Source: Solea solea (lineage: Eukaryota; Chordata; Actinopteri; Pleuronectiformes; Soleidae). Taken from it: a DNA stretch of 64,000 bases. Position numbers and translations under genes: made by a program. Positions 1 through 12,975 of the stretch are shown here, piece after piece. The stretch is from NCBI RefSeq assembly GCF_958295425.1, contig NC_081142.1, forward strand, positions 23,594,969 to 23,658,968, read 5' to 3'. The first letter of the stretch is position 1. Every line of letters begins with the position of its first letter. Below the pieces are notes generated by a model. It was not told the origin of the DNA. It was given only the letters and a program-made list of their open reading frames with translations, and searched no databases.

Positions 1-128
1 GCCAAGATTAGAAAGTCAGCCAGTTGCTGTTTGTCTGTATACGAGGGGCGAGGGGAGCGAACATACGCACCGCAGACGCACGGCTAATCCTCAGAGGACA
101 GCTGTCGCCCTGTGCTGATTGATCTCAT

Positions 129-129
<1 letters not shown>

Positions 130-160
<31 letters not shown>
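130..160. repeat. (CA)n microsatellite
   Basis: About 15 uninterrupted CA dinucleotides. Confidence 0.9.
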
Positions 161-163
<3 letters not shown>

Positions 164-2111
164 GACAAATGAGTGGGGGCTGTTCTCAGTCATATTCCAC
201 ACAGTTGGATTATGGATGTAATGAATGTTGGCTTTTAAATTGCATTAACTTCGAATCAACAACCTCCCGAACCCTCCCCACCCCCCTCCCCCTCATACAC
301 GATCCCATAATCCTCTCTGAGCCAGGCCTTCCCCTGGAGAGCGGGACCACACCCGCTGCTCTGGACACTGGGACAAAAATATTTGTGCAATTGAAACGTT
401 TTGCTGCTAAAACCTCCACCGAAAAAAAGGATCATTTGTCTTTGCTCCGCTGTCTCTTCCTGTTCTATTTAGGCTGATTTATGCAGAGGATCTGCCAAAA
501 CATAACAGTGATGTTGCCCAATCTCAGGTTGGAGCAAACATGCAGGGTCACTGCCAAAGTGAGTTGTTTTAGCTCAGATTTAAGGCTGCGTCTCCTGCAC
601 GCAGCACAACTGATGATTTGCAAGAAAAGCACAACAAAATATTCGAGCTCACGTGGTTTCACTTCACCTCACGCTCAGCCTTGGTTAATAATGTGAGGCT
701 CAGGGTGATAAAACATTATTTATTGCTATATATATATATATATATATATGTATTTTTCTTTTTTTTTAATAGCAATATAATAAAAGACAAGGTGATAGAA
801 TGTTTATGCAGACACCCTGTGAGACATAATCACTTTGAATGTTGTAAAAATGTTCCTCCATTTGACAACTGCTTGTTCTTTTTCTCTCCATAAAGAAGTT
901 GTGAAACAGCTGCTTTCTTTAACTTTCACCAGGCAGACGGAGAGAACACAACCAAGTGTTACACACACACACACACACACACAGCCTAAATGAGGGGTGT
1001 CCAAATTCTGATGATGTGAAGTTTTACTAAAATGTCATTTTCCTTGTCACAATGATCATTTTTAAATGACAATGTAACCAAATTTAAGCCACGTAGGAGT
1101 GAACAAGTCATAAAACTTTGCCTTTCTTTCACACATGGAGTCAGATATAATAACAGTAGGTGAATGCATGAAACACACACACACACACACTTATTAGCAT
1201 CTTTATCCAACATGACTGATGGGTGTTAATGAACCCTTCCTCTCTGCGTTAACGTGCCCAGCTGCTCTTGCTGGGACACCATCCATTTGAACCGCCGAGT
1301 CAGATCCTCTCTAAGGCCCGTTTCACACTGGATGCACACACACGTTAACTGAGGAGATCGCTCACACGGGCCCACACGAGACGAGCAGCTCTTTTTTGGG
1401 AATACGCCTCTCACCGATTTTTCACGTGAGCGTCTCACGGCGAAAAACACCAAGTGAAAATGATCTTTCTTCGCGGTTTCAGCATCGACACTGGCAACAT
1501 GTCAGGAACACAGCGAGCGCGTCCTGAAGAGTACAGAGGAGTACTTAGTCCAACTTTTTATACCAAGTACCACTTGAGAAAATATTGAGCTCTTGAAGTT
1601 CGACCATCATCACCAACGTTAAAATACACTGGTGTAAAGAGGTCGAGCAAAGTCAGCCTCAGACTTTTCACAGGAGATTTATAACTAATAAAATAATTTG
1701 CTCTCTCATCATCATCCTCCTCTTCCTCACAGATACTGCCCACACTGGTGTAGTGAAATTAGATGAAGATGGAGCGAGCGATAAGGTCACTCTATCATTA
1801 TTATTTCATTTATCGTTTGTTTCATTTTCCTCAGCTCCACTCCGATCACACACCCTGGTAAATACAGAAGAACAGTATTTCTGATTTTTCCTCCATGCAC
1901 CACCAGAAGAAGCTCCACACGTACCACAGTTTGAGACCCATGGATTTAGAATATTTAAAAGTATGATTTTGAGTGCATTTAAACTGCAGCTTTTGCCAAT
2001 CTCGTCACTCAGTCTTCACACAGACGGGACAAACTCACGACAGCACAGCGGCTTCAACTTTGACGTTTTCTTGGAATCTGTCCAAATGAAAATGGAGGGT
2101 ATGGAAGACGT

Positions 2112-2114
<3 letters not shown>

Positions 2115-2151
<37 letters not shown>
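2115..2151. repeat. (GT)n microsatellite
   Basis: About 18 uninterrupted GT dinucleotides. Confidence 0.9.
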
Positions 2152-2152
<1 letters not shown>

Positions 2153-4012
2153 CGACTCGCCGTAGCCATTAGCTTGCCTTCACATTTCCATGCAGCTTCA
2201 CATCTTGTGATTGGTTGGCACTAAGAACGCTGGACTGCAGGAGTCAGTCGTTGAAGGACAACAATGACAACCCAACCACTGATGGCTCCTGTCAAAGCTC
2301 ACAAGGTTCACTGGTGCTACACAAACTGACCCGATGAAGGCTACGGGCGGTCAGCGACAGCCTGATGTCCAAGTGTCGAGGTGCTGTGTTTCTCAGAGCT
2401 GTTAAAGAAGCTATTTTCTGGTTTGGGCCTTTTAAGAGTTGGTTGTTCTGTCTCATCTGTGTGTTGTCTCTGACTTTGTTTACTTTTTTGTTGCTCTCTT
2501 CATCGGTGTAGTGTGTTCTACTGTAGTGAATATGCTATCGTGAAGAGTTGGCAGAATTATCGAGCATGACTTAGACTCAGGTTGTTTTCACACCTAATAG
2601 TCTCGGCTGGACTCGGGACTAATTGGGGACAGGGGTTTGCAACATTCAGCCGGTCCGAGTTTGCGTTCACACTTTGGCACTTTAGTGAAACAAACCAAAG
2701 CTTTTGAATAACGTATTCCCCTTCCTCGCCTGAGGCGGCGCTGCATCAACTATTGCTGAAGGAGAAGACGAGACAAACAATTCTCTTCTTTGGTGTGCAT
2801 CAGAACCCGGTTGCGCATTCAAACCTGCCCAAAAGAATTGGACTTTCTGTGCAAACGAGCCTTGATGAAGAAAGGCTGCTGCTGTGAATGCTCCCTCAGA
2901 CTCTTCGAGCCTAACCCTAACCCGACTGCCGGTGCTGACATCGGCGAAGCCACTAGATACGGCGTCTAAGGCGGAAGTGGTTGCTGTTATGTATACAACC
3001 GCTAGTGCGCATGTTTTGAAAACGTAAACATAAGTCGTAATTCCTGCATACGACCTATATGTACGTTTTATTCGAGGACAGTCTCTGAAAAACATGCGTT
3101 CACGTCCAACATTTAGGAAAGGAAGTGTCTAAAATGTCAACATTTAACAGAGGAGTCTGGTGTATTTAGCGAGAGCACTGATGAAAGCCAGCGATCGTGA
3201 GCCCAATCACAACCACGTTCAGACGGAGTCTGTGCTCCAGAAGAAAAGAACAACTGCTTTGCGTGTTTTGTGTCGCGTATAAAACGGCATGTATAGCATG
3301 GGGAAAAGCGCCATTAAACATTAAGTTGGGCGTCATTAACGCCAGGCTTTTGTCTCCATGAGGGCGACTGGTCCTGACAAGGCTGGTGTTCCTCTCAGAA
3401 AAGAGGCAACAAAAAGCAGTACCAGCATTCCAGCCATATCTGTGGAGCTGACAGCAGCCCTGCCTGGCTTTTATCATTCTAACATACAGACGTTAGAATG
3501 AAAAGCAGACCAGAAATCTTCCTCCACTCTCATAAACACAGGACATAAACGTCTGCACTGAGCGAAGAGTCTGTGGTAGAGGACTGTTTCTGGGTAATGT
3601 CTGCGTAATTGATGTGCAGTGAGATGGATACAATTAGAAACGTGGAATGAAAGGGATGATCTGTGTTCCACCAACAAAAGAAGATGAGACGAGGGGAGGA
3701 AAGGAGACAAGAGTTATCATGTCGGAAATCCACCGCTGCGTGCCATTGTGTCGTAAATGATTTAGTGTCATGTTAAAATAGATTTCATCTCACACTCATG
3801 TGTACATGCATGTGTATATTTAGCCGTGCTGAGTCTCGACTAAACTCCTGACAAAACTATCTGGCTCTGCGACATTTGTTCCATTTTCTCCAGTAAGTCG
3901 GCTCTGACTTTGGCTTTTATCAGCGCTCAACCATCTGGAAAACACACAAACAGCAGAGGGCCAGTTATCATTCTCTGATCTCTTTTAATTTGCACTTTAA
4001 GTTTTTTGGGTC

Positions 4013-4034
4013 CCCCCCCCCCCCCCCCCCCCCC
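4013..4034. repeat. Poly-C run
   Basis: About 22 consecutive C; similar runs occur at about 8111-8130 and 15017-15027. Confidence 0.85.
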
Positions 4035-4459
4035 AACCTTTTTTAATTTAGAAAATTAATTAGTGCATCTATAAATAATAATTACAGATTTGGCAACACA
4101 GACACACACCATCACTTGTAAAGATTCCTGTATGAACTGTAGATTCTCAACGGTGTAGAAGACATTTTTTGACTGAAATGATGACAATATGCAATATGAT
4201 GACATAAATATTCTCATTTTTATTTGAATAACACATTAAAGATGTGAGATCTGATGTTTTCTTCAGTCTGTAGAATATGCTGAGCTTAGATCAGGACAAT
4301 ATTTCATCTGAGATGGTCATTTTTCACACCTTTCACACACAATTTGATGAATTGTTCAGCCCTAATGTACACTATAACTAATTTTAAAAAAAGATTATAA
4401 CTTAGAACAAAGTTTTGTTTTTTCAGTCCATCTTTATACACTGAACGTACTTATATGTC

Positions 4460-4760
4460 ATGGTCTGCAACCTTTGTTGGACTGTTTCCTGAGTTGTACT
4501 TTTGAGATTTGGTGTTCTGCAGACAGCAGACATTTCATTTTTCCCCGACTTTGTTTTCCAGTCTTTTTTCTTTCCCTCGTGTGTTAGTTTCCTGTTTTAT
4601 TGCACAGGTTATTTTCTTGTGTGTTCACTGTATCCACTCTTACTTTCTGTTTGTGTCTGCTTCGCTCCCTGTGATTGTCTGCCCGTCCCTGCTGTGTTTC
4701 ACCCGTGTTCACTTCACCTGTGTTGGTCTCTCTGCTCCCTGCATTATTGATGGAGAACCA
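4460..4760 (+). repeat. Possible LTR-like fragment
   Basis: A pyrimidine-rich stretch with CCTGTGATTGTCTGCCCG and CACTTCACCTGTGTTGG resembles the U3 part of the LTR-like sequences elsewhere in the window. Neither ends nor target duplication were found. Confidence 0.25.
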
Positions 4761-6283
4761 CTCTTTCCCATGTTTGCATCTATCTATAAATGCACAGAAT
4801 ATCTGTCAGACAGGTGGCTTGACAGGCTTCAAAACTTGGCAGGCCACCAGAGTGTGCGGTGCCCGAATTTGGATCACAACTGCAAGACATATGAACAGAA
4901 ATGCAAGAGATGTATCACTAAATGAGCCACTTCTGCCCCCATCACATAATTCGAGTGGTATATTACAATACAGACCAGATTATTTTGTGATATCTGAGCC
5001 GATTTAACTCTTTTACACCAACAATGTCCTCAGTTTGGGACGAGAACTCAAGTTCACTTTCATGTCCACCGCTCCATTTTTTCCGCTCATTCCTGCTCTT
5101 TGTTTCCAGCTTCAGCTTCAAGTTCCCCAGCAACTGAGACAAACTTTACTCACAATAGGAAGTGAGTAAGTGGGAAAGCTGATCATATTTATCAATCTGA
5201 ATTTCAACAGATTGTTTCTGTGTTGAGATTGGTGCCTTCAAGGTCCATGAAGGCACCAAATATGGTTCCTTGCCAAAGAGAAAATACAAATGAAGTGAAA
5301 ATGTCCCGCATGTTTGAGACGTTTCCCTGCTCCAACACTCCTGATTGACTTCCTCAACGTTCCATCAATAGTCTTTGAGATATAACCGTAGATGCAGGAG
5401 AAGACGGAGCCATATGACCGTCTATGCTTTGCCTTCTTGGTCAAATTTCACAAAGACGTTGCTGGACCTCTGCTGAGTGGCTCGGTGAAGTCCACGTGTT
5501 TCTCCGATCTCACGGAAACGTGCAGTAACGATATAGTTCTTTGCCCAGAAAATCCAGCATAAATCAAGCAGATAATTCAGCAAAACTAACATGTTTCACA
5601 GTGCCTCAGAGCGTCGGTGTGCTCCGCCGTCATATTCTTTTGTTAATTCGGTTTTCTGCGATAATTATGGAAACCAGACACCATTCCTACACCAGAGAGG
5701 AGCTGCTGAAAGCCAGGTATGCAACTCTGCAGGATTTATTCAAGCAGTGGCTGTGCACTCACTCCCAATTCCAGATTGCACAATTTGTACAGTTTTTATC
5801 TTCTGTTTGGACATATATTGTGTAATTATTATTATTCATATTTATCTTTTGCAGGTAATTGCACTCTAGTCTTGTCTTATTTTTCATTTTTCAAATTCCT
5901 TACGTTGCATAAGATTTTTACCTGGCAATAAACTCTGATTGGGGTTTATGGCGCGAGCTGTCACTGTCACAGATCAATGAGACGTATTGCTGCAGGCCAC
6001 TGGATTTACAGTGATAAAGCACCTTGATATTTCAGGTGGCTGATTTGTTGTCGTCGCCACCAGCATTTACTGTATCACACATATAGACTTTCTATCATCA
6101 TAAAAAATATCCAGACTGCCCACCACCTAATTGGTGGCTGCCAGGATAACATTCCTTCAGAATAAAATGAATCATTTCTAACTGATAGTCGGTGCTTCAA
6201 CGTCAGTGCTTCCTCCAGCAGAATGTAAGACAATTACCAAAGACATGAATATTCCTTTACTAAAACTTTCAACAAGACAGAGC

Positions 6284-6334
<51 letters not shown>
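6284..6334. repeat. (GA)n microsatellite
   Basis: About 50 bases of GA dinucleotides with one AAA interruption. Confidence 0.9.
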
Positions 6335-6338
<4 letters not shown>

Positions 6339-6436
6339 CATTCTGTATCTTGACTGCCCCCTGCCCAGATACAGCTGATAAGATGTGATATATGAGGAGT
6401 GAATAAAGTGGGGCAATCCCTCTGCACGACAACAGA

Positions 6437-6533
6437 GGGGGGGGGGGGGGGGGGGGAAGGACAGAGAGGAAAAAGAGAGGGGGATTTAGAGAGAGGAATG
6501 TGTTTAGTGTGTTTTAGATGGGGGTTTCCATTG

Positions 6534-6575
<42 letters not shown>
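6437..6575. repeat. Poly-G run followed by (GT)n
   Basis: Poly-G (about 6437-6456) and a 40-base (TG)n tract (6534-6575) are separated by purine-rich sequence. Confidence 0.85.
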
Positions 6576-6576
<1 letters not shown>

Positions 6577-6703
6577 GCCTCACTGCTGACTAACACTCAC
6601 TGCCTTAATAGGAAGGATGGATGGGGAAATGGAAAGGTCACAGCAGCAAGCCTGACCCGAGCTGAGCTTCAGAGGAAATACAGGAGAATCACTGACCTAA
6701 TTC

Positions 6704-6890
6704 TCACACACACACACACACAAGAACACACACACACACACACACAAGCAAACACATAAAAACACAAATACACCCCTAACATGAAAAACAGGAAGAGGAC
6801 ACACACAAGCACGTCCACCAGGCCAATAAAAGCAAACCAAAACCACGACATCTATTTCTTCACAGACAGATAGTCATTGAAAACACAAAC

Positions 6891-6972
<82 letters not shown>

Positions 6973-6974
6973 GG
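6704..6974. repeat. Cluster of (CA)n tracts ending in (GA)n
   Basis: CA-rich sequence at 6704-6747, then a long (CA)n (6888-6957) running straight into (GA)n (6957-6974). Confidence 0.85.
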
Positions 6975-8086
6975 CGAGAGTCCACTGAAATCACTTGTCT
7001 GGCAGCAGCTGAATCAACTTTCCATCCCCACCATTTCATTTTATTTCCTTTCCACAACAACACATTCTGACTCGGCCATTTCCCTGTAAGTGTTGGCTCA
7101 TCTGAATTTCTGCCACTGAAAGAGTTGGATTTCACATCAGTGAGGAACACTTGAAGATTTATTTTCTGCTCTGTGTCTGCAGCGACACTCACATTAAAAA
7201 CACTGGGGCAAAAAAAATGTGTCAACAATTGGACTTAAATGTTTGAAGCTCTCCACCTCCTCGCTCCTCTCTTTCCTAACTCATCCTCCAGACACCATCT
7301 GTTGAGAGTGACGTCTTTTCCTGCTATCCTCTCTCCCCTCATAAATTATTCACTCCTTCCCTGCTCCAATTAAATAATTAACAGCGCCCAGAGCCATCAA
7401 ATCATAACCCAGCTATAAGACATTATGCACTGCACCCCACATTACTGTCTCAGAAACCCGGTGGGTCCCTTTAGCTTCAAACACGGCAAAAGACTGAGAT
7501 GCAAAGCCCAACGTGACTATGGAGACTAACTCACATCTTACAAAACGATAACGCACCAGTTTAAATGTAAATATTGCACCGAGTCACTGAATTTCAATAC
7601 TTTTGAATCGGTTTGAGTTATTTTTAATAATAAACTAAAAGTTCTCTGTTTTTTCGGCTTCTTAAATGTGAATATTTTCTGGTTTCTTTGCTCTAATTAA
7701 CAAATAATAAATAGATAAATAATTAAAACTGATTAATTTTGGTTTGTGGGCAAAACAAGACATCATCTGACAACATCGCAATTTTTGGGAAAAACTCATC
7801 AACATTTTTCAGCATTTTCTGACGAGTCGAGAAAATGACAAATTGTTAAACAGATCAAAAACAGGTCAAACTCTGTCCAATGCCTGCTTTTGAAAAATGC
7901 CCAGAGGTGGGCTTAAAAAGGGGGGAGGAGTCTGGGACAAGAAGGTAACAGAAGATTATGCAAGATTGTGCAAAATCTGAAAAGAGAAGCTCTGATGCAC
8001 TAATTTCTATCACAATATGAATCATTTTGATACTAAACTGTGAAGATTTGCACCTGAATCAGTCAATATGTTGGGATGTTCCCTCC

Positions 8087-8240
8087 CTTGGTGTGGGCGT
8101 GGCCAACTCTCCCCCCCCCCCCCCCCCCCCCTTTGCAGCTGTCTTCAATCAGTCAATCCTGGTCACCTGCAGTATATCTTCCCGGCTCTTCTCCTCTACC
8201 GCTGCCAGTCCGTCAGTTTCCACAGCGTGGTAACAGTGTT
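8087..8240 (+). repeat. Retroelement-like fragment interrupted by poly-C
   Basis: GGGCGTGGCCAACTCT is followed by a poly-C run and then CAGCTGTCTTCAATCAGTC, CCTGGTCACCTGCAG and GCCAGTCCGTCAG. This order resembles the LTR leader fragments at 20.2 and 29.9 kb. It is incomplete, and its edges are estimates. Confidence 0.35.
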
Positions 8241-11200
8241 GGCCAGCTCTCTGACGTTCTCTTCTGTGTCATTTTTTGAGAAGTCTCTAATTTTTCTGTC
8301 TGAAATCCTGGAAAAATCCGCTCTCTCTGCCCCTGACCGCCACCCTCCTCCTCCTACACTGGACTTCAGTTTGACTTTTCATAATAAATTCCCCTTTAAG
8401 ACTGCTAATCCAGCCCAAGGTCATTTGTTCTGCAAAGTTGGGCCACTAAACTGAACTTTAACACAATGACATTACTAGATACCTATATATACTGGTTTAC
8501 ATGTGGAAAAAAATGTTTGGTTACTGAAGAACTAGTCATTTAGTAAGAAACAACAAATTGCATCATAAAGCAGGAGATTACACTCTTAAAAGGCTTCTAA
8601 ATATTCATGTATCGGTGTGAAATGAGACATACACATAAGGCAAACACAACATCCTGTCTTCTTTGTGTGCATGTTTGCCTTCATCTCTCCAAAAGTTGTA
8701 AATGTACATGATGTTACACCGTGCACACACACAGACACACACACACACACACACCGCAAGCTTCACCTCCACAGACAACACCACTGTGAAACACTCATCT
8801 CTATTCTCCGGCCCCTCGCTGAGGTTTAGTCACTGCTGTTGCCTCGTTTCACTTCATGGAGCCCAAGTCCAGCGAAGCACACAAACATGTGCTCACACAC
8901 TTACACACATTCCCGCTCACATACATCACCGCGGCACAGCGTCGGGGATTAAAGCTAAAAAAGAGGAAAAAGAAAAAGCCTCTGACGGGAAGCTTGTGTA
9001 CACACTGTCCGGTGTTATCTCTAATTAGATGTTCAGTCACTGTGAGACACACACTCGGCCCTCATTCTGCAAACGTACCCTGGAAGTGTTCGTGTATGAA
9101 GACACATTCTACACACGTAACGCTAACAAAATAGAGAAAAAACACCATTTTAGCCTTAAAGCAACACCATGTGGGATTGCAACCTTCAAATCACGTCTCC
9201 CAGATGACTTTGATGGCACCTCTTTCAAAGCCTGAGCATGCCTGCGTCGTCCGTGTTGGCACTTTCAGGTCAAAGCCTCAAAAGAACCAAAACAATTCTA
9301 CTTTACAGCATAAAAACCCAGAGAGCGTGAAGGTTTCCTCAGAGGAGAAAGAATGAGAGGGCGGACAAAGACTCCCTCGCTGGAGTGAAAGAAGCAGACA
9401 CTTGACCGAGGACGACCTGGTCCTGTTATTCTTGGACTAGTACGTGCAAATCGTTTGTTTGTCATCTGAAGCCAGTGTGTTTGAACTTGCTGTGTGTCAG
9501 GCCATGTTTATAAAGTCATCAAGTGATTCAAACAATGCTCATGTTACCACGACATACCATTCCAGAGCAAAACTAAAGGCTGCTCCTGACTGATTTCAGA
9601 GAAATGACCAGTGCACACAATAAATATTCAAGTTAATCTATCAATAAATGCAAAGAACGTCTGGTTGTCCGTGAATCGCGTAACTGTCCCGTCTTAGCAG
9701 GTGATTTACTAAGAGGGCGGACTCTTTAAGAGAAATTGGTAGAAAAAACACAGACATATTGGTAAGAAATGGACTCATAACAGTGTTTGTCTGTTCATGT
9801 GTAATCTGTTATTTTTCCTGTATATATTTGGTGGAATTGTTCCCTTTTTTTCCCCGACTGTCACTGAACGCATCACAGCTGTCGCTACGTTAGGTCCGTG
9901 TGTGTTTCAGCTGATATTTGGTCACTTACATGATTCTGCAACTGTGCACCTATTGCTTCATTAATAATTCACGTCATGATCGCGGTGAAATGGTCATAAA
10001 TCTGTGGAGTCATTTAACAGTCCTTAATTTGACTTGAGTATTTGTCTGTGTGTCCTTCCCACCTGCAAATATCCTTCCATACCTTGAGCCAACTCATCCA
10101 CCAGCTCCCTGGAGAACCCAGTGATCCTTTTTTAATATTGCTAAAAGAGCTTTCTCTCTCCCACGCGCGGCGCCATTTTATGTTCATCGGGCAATTATTT
10201 AATCACACATCTCTTGAATGGTTCTCTTGACAGGCGTCAAACTTGGCAGGTGACAAACTGAAGAGCACAGTTAGTGTGCGCAGTGCTGAGTCTGATGGTT
10301 ATTTGATAAGAAATGCAAGAGACATTGGTAGGAACGCAACAGATCTATTGCTAAAAGGGCTAATCCCACAAAAAGACACAAAAACAGGCATATGTTGAAC
10401 ACTAGAACATAAATCACTAACAAAACATCCACAAGTCACTGGTTAACTGAGGGCTAGATGACCCGGTTAACAACTAACTTGAAGCTTTACATTTCCTGTA
10501 CAAAGCAAAAAGTGACTGCTCCTCACTGCAATTCCTAGAACCGAAAAGTATAATTATTTCTCTTTGATAATTCCACATTTCTCACACTTGTTGAGCTCGT
10601 CATCTGAGGCAGAAATAGTTTTTGGCTGGTTGACAGACTTTTCCCGCTGGGGAAAATGCACCAACCGCGTCAAGAGATGCTAAAAACGCACTGTTCTCAG
10701 CCTTCAGAGACTCCTGCAGGTCAAATCAGTCAAACACTTTCCAGGGAAAGTGTCGAGCGACATCCAATCCTGTCCCTTGACGCGTTTTAAAAGTGTCATA
10801 CAACAGATTATAAATAAAACTTCAGTGCTGGGGTATTGGGTGGGACTTTGGCTCGGAGCCACAAAGAATATCTGTGTGGTCAGCGGGTGTTTTTGTTCAA
10901 GCGATTCCTTTCAGAGTGAAATCACAAGAAAAAGAAAATGGATTTTATTAAAGCAACAGTGCAGTCCCTTCTCTGATCTTTAATTCTCTGAGGCAAAATG
11001 ACATAACCCCTGCTTTATATTCACACAGTTCAATATGTTCACACTGGGACTCGCCCTGTTCCACAGGCGACGACTGTGACGAGACACGTTTACAATCTAA
11101 CGGCTGAGTACTGGCAACCGTCCAGTGCAAAAAAAAGCCATCACAAACAAACCTCATCAGAAAAGAATGTGTCTGTGCTGCACAGAGACTACGTTACCCC

Positions 11201-11699
11201 GGTAACCTCACACATGGAACGCTTAATAATAATAATAATGTGCCGTCATGCTCGAAAATGATGAAAGCACCTCAACACTTCCTGTAAGGAGTGAAGATGT
11301 GGAGGTATTGACTATCAATACACGTCTCGACCACTACAGATACATGTAAACCCAAGGCTGAGAGAAACACGGCCGCGGGGAGCGAGTGCGGTTATTGATT
11401 ACTCGCTGTGGAGCGTGATTGAAACCATACCCGGAGCTTTCTCAGCACGTTTGTTTCTCCCTGTGTAAAAGAGGCCGCTTCACACTACATGAAATCATCC
11501 GTTCATTATCTCCTGCTTATCCTGGAGCCAGTCCCCCGCTGATGTTGGGTGAGAGGTCGACTGCATCGGGATGTAGGTCACATGACCACAAACAGTGAAC
11601 ACACACCTCAACACAACACGCAAATATGGCTGTTGTGGTACTGTTTTTTTATTTTGTAAAGCATCTGTGATATGGTTGCCATGACCACCATGATGTTAA

Positions 11700-11930
11700 T
11701 ATCCATTACATTTTTTACCGCTTTATCCTCCACGTGAGGGTCGTTGGGGGAGCTGTGCCAATCTCAGCCGACATAGGGCGATAGGCGGAGTCACACCCTG
11801 GACATTTAGAGTGTCGAATTTATCTAATCTCCATATTGCATGTTTTTGGACTGGAGAAAACCCGGGTTCTCCATGCAGAAAGGCCCTTGTTCCAACGGGT
11901 CGCGAACCCAGGTCTTGTTGTGCTGTCAAT
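11700..11930 (+). repeat. Dispersed fish repeat ('ctttatcctccacgtgaggg' family)
   Basis: CTTTATCCTCCACGTGAGGG, CTGTGCCAATCTCAGCCGAC and TGCATGTTTTTGGACTGGAG, then GGGTCGCGAACCCAGGTC. Related copies are at 26456-26560 (left part), 36470-36620 (right part, ending CTAACCACTGCGCCACC) and 52485-52515. The order suggests a retroelement-derived family I cannot name. Confidence 0.55.
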
Positions 11931-12353
11931 AAATCCACATGGAAACAGAATTTTCCCGATATGATCTCTTTAATGGTTCTTTCAATAAAAGTCTTTCTCT
12001 AAACACAGCCATCGTTTCACGAAACCTACATGCTGTAGTACATGTGCCAGGCCTGTGTGTGGCGCTGAAAGGCTGCCACGGAAATAAACCAGAAACAGAG
12101 AAGGAGACCGGAAGCACGAGAAGAAAACATCGGCAAAAATGGCGAAAACAAATACAAGAGCAGAAGAGGAGGGGCTATGACGTCATCAATTTTACAACGT
12201 TCTCAAACGACGATTCTGTGAAGATAAAAAGCCGATAAAAAACAACACCTTTTGGGATCCTCTTAAACTCGTTCTTGTGTATTGTGCGTTCGTTAAGGCT
12301 CAAGAAATACACATAAAACAATGAAAAATGAGCATAATTACACATGAAGTTAA

Positions 12354-12975
12354 AGGCGACATAGACCGGAAGCTCCAATTAACGCTGCGTTTGTGTGCGT
12401 ATCTGCGTCATTACCTCGTTTATGAAACCCTAAAGTTTCAGAAAACAGTTCAGCCACTGCTGAGAAAATAGTGTTTTATTGTTTTTCTGGGCTCTGCGAA
12501 GTGGATCGGCACTTCCCTATACTGATGATGTCATCAGTATACCTCACCACTCCTCTCACCACTGTAGCGCCTCCTGGTGCGGGCACTAGTCCGGGCACAT
12601 CCGGTTGCGTACATTCAACCGCAGAAGAAGAAGAACTACTCTCGTTGTAGCTGCTGAGATGCAGAGCATCCACCGTGCCAGAGGGGGAGCTGTGTATCTG
12701 AGAGCTGGCCTATCTATTACGTCACTTCCAGGTACCTGGCCAATCACAGGACAGTGGGAAAGCTCTCGTTGGCTGGCCAATCACAACACAGTCCACGTTC
12801 TGGGGGTGTGGTTTTGGTCTGAAACAGCACGGCTGGCGAGAGCGTCAGTGAGGAGATATTTTGATCGGCTCATTTGTAACGACTGGGAGGTTTTTAACCA
12901 TGAAAACAAGTTCATATATGTAAGTAGACCTCCATAACTAACATATATGTGCGATACAAGCATTCAATGCCACCT
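12354..12975. mobile_element. piggyBac-like MITE (622 bp, TTAA target)
   Basis: The element is bracketed by TTAA (12350-12353 and 12976-12979). Its ends are AGGCGACATAGA on the left and the inverted AGGTGGCATTGA on the right, an imperfect terminal inverted repeat. TTAA target duplication is the hallmark of piggyBac-type transposons. No transposase frame is present; the short open frames within look like chance. It contains a 24-bp perfect palindrome at 12518-12541. It lies in cadherin intron 2. Confidence 0.7.
12518..12541. repeat. 24-bp palindrome within the piggyBac-like MITE
   Basis: The 11-nt arm TATACTGATGA, a TG spacer, and then its exact inverse TCATCAGTATA form a perfect hairpin at DNA or RNA level. 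Confidence 0.8.

Noticed and set aside
112..477. Open frames made of His-Thr or Cys-Val repeats at many places
   Set aside because: They are translations of (CA)n/(GT)n microsatellites.
2908..2925. Telomere-like CCTAACCCTAACCC
   Set aside because: Only two to three units; similar short runs at 48.4 and 58.3 kb belong to a dispersed repeat.
5660..5730. Peptide resembling the start of a non-LTR retrotransposon ORF (HHSYTREELLKAR)
   Set aside because: Too short and isolated, with no endonuclease or reverse-transcriptase motifs following; kept only as a weak hint.
11926..12238. Overlapping frames on both strands near 12 kb
   Set aside because: Chance frames between a dispersed repeat and a MITE.
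12605..12937. 110-codon frame in the 12.6 kb region
   Set aside because: Lies wholly inside the TTAA-flanked MITE and starts in an AGAAGA run; no protein features.
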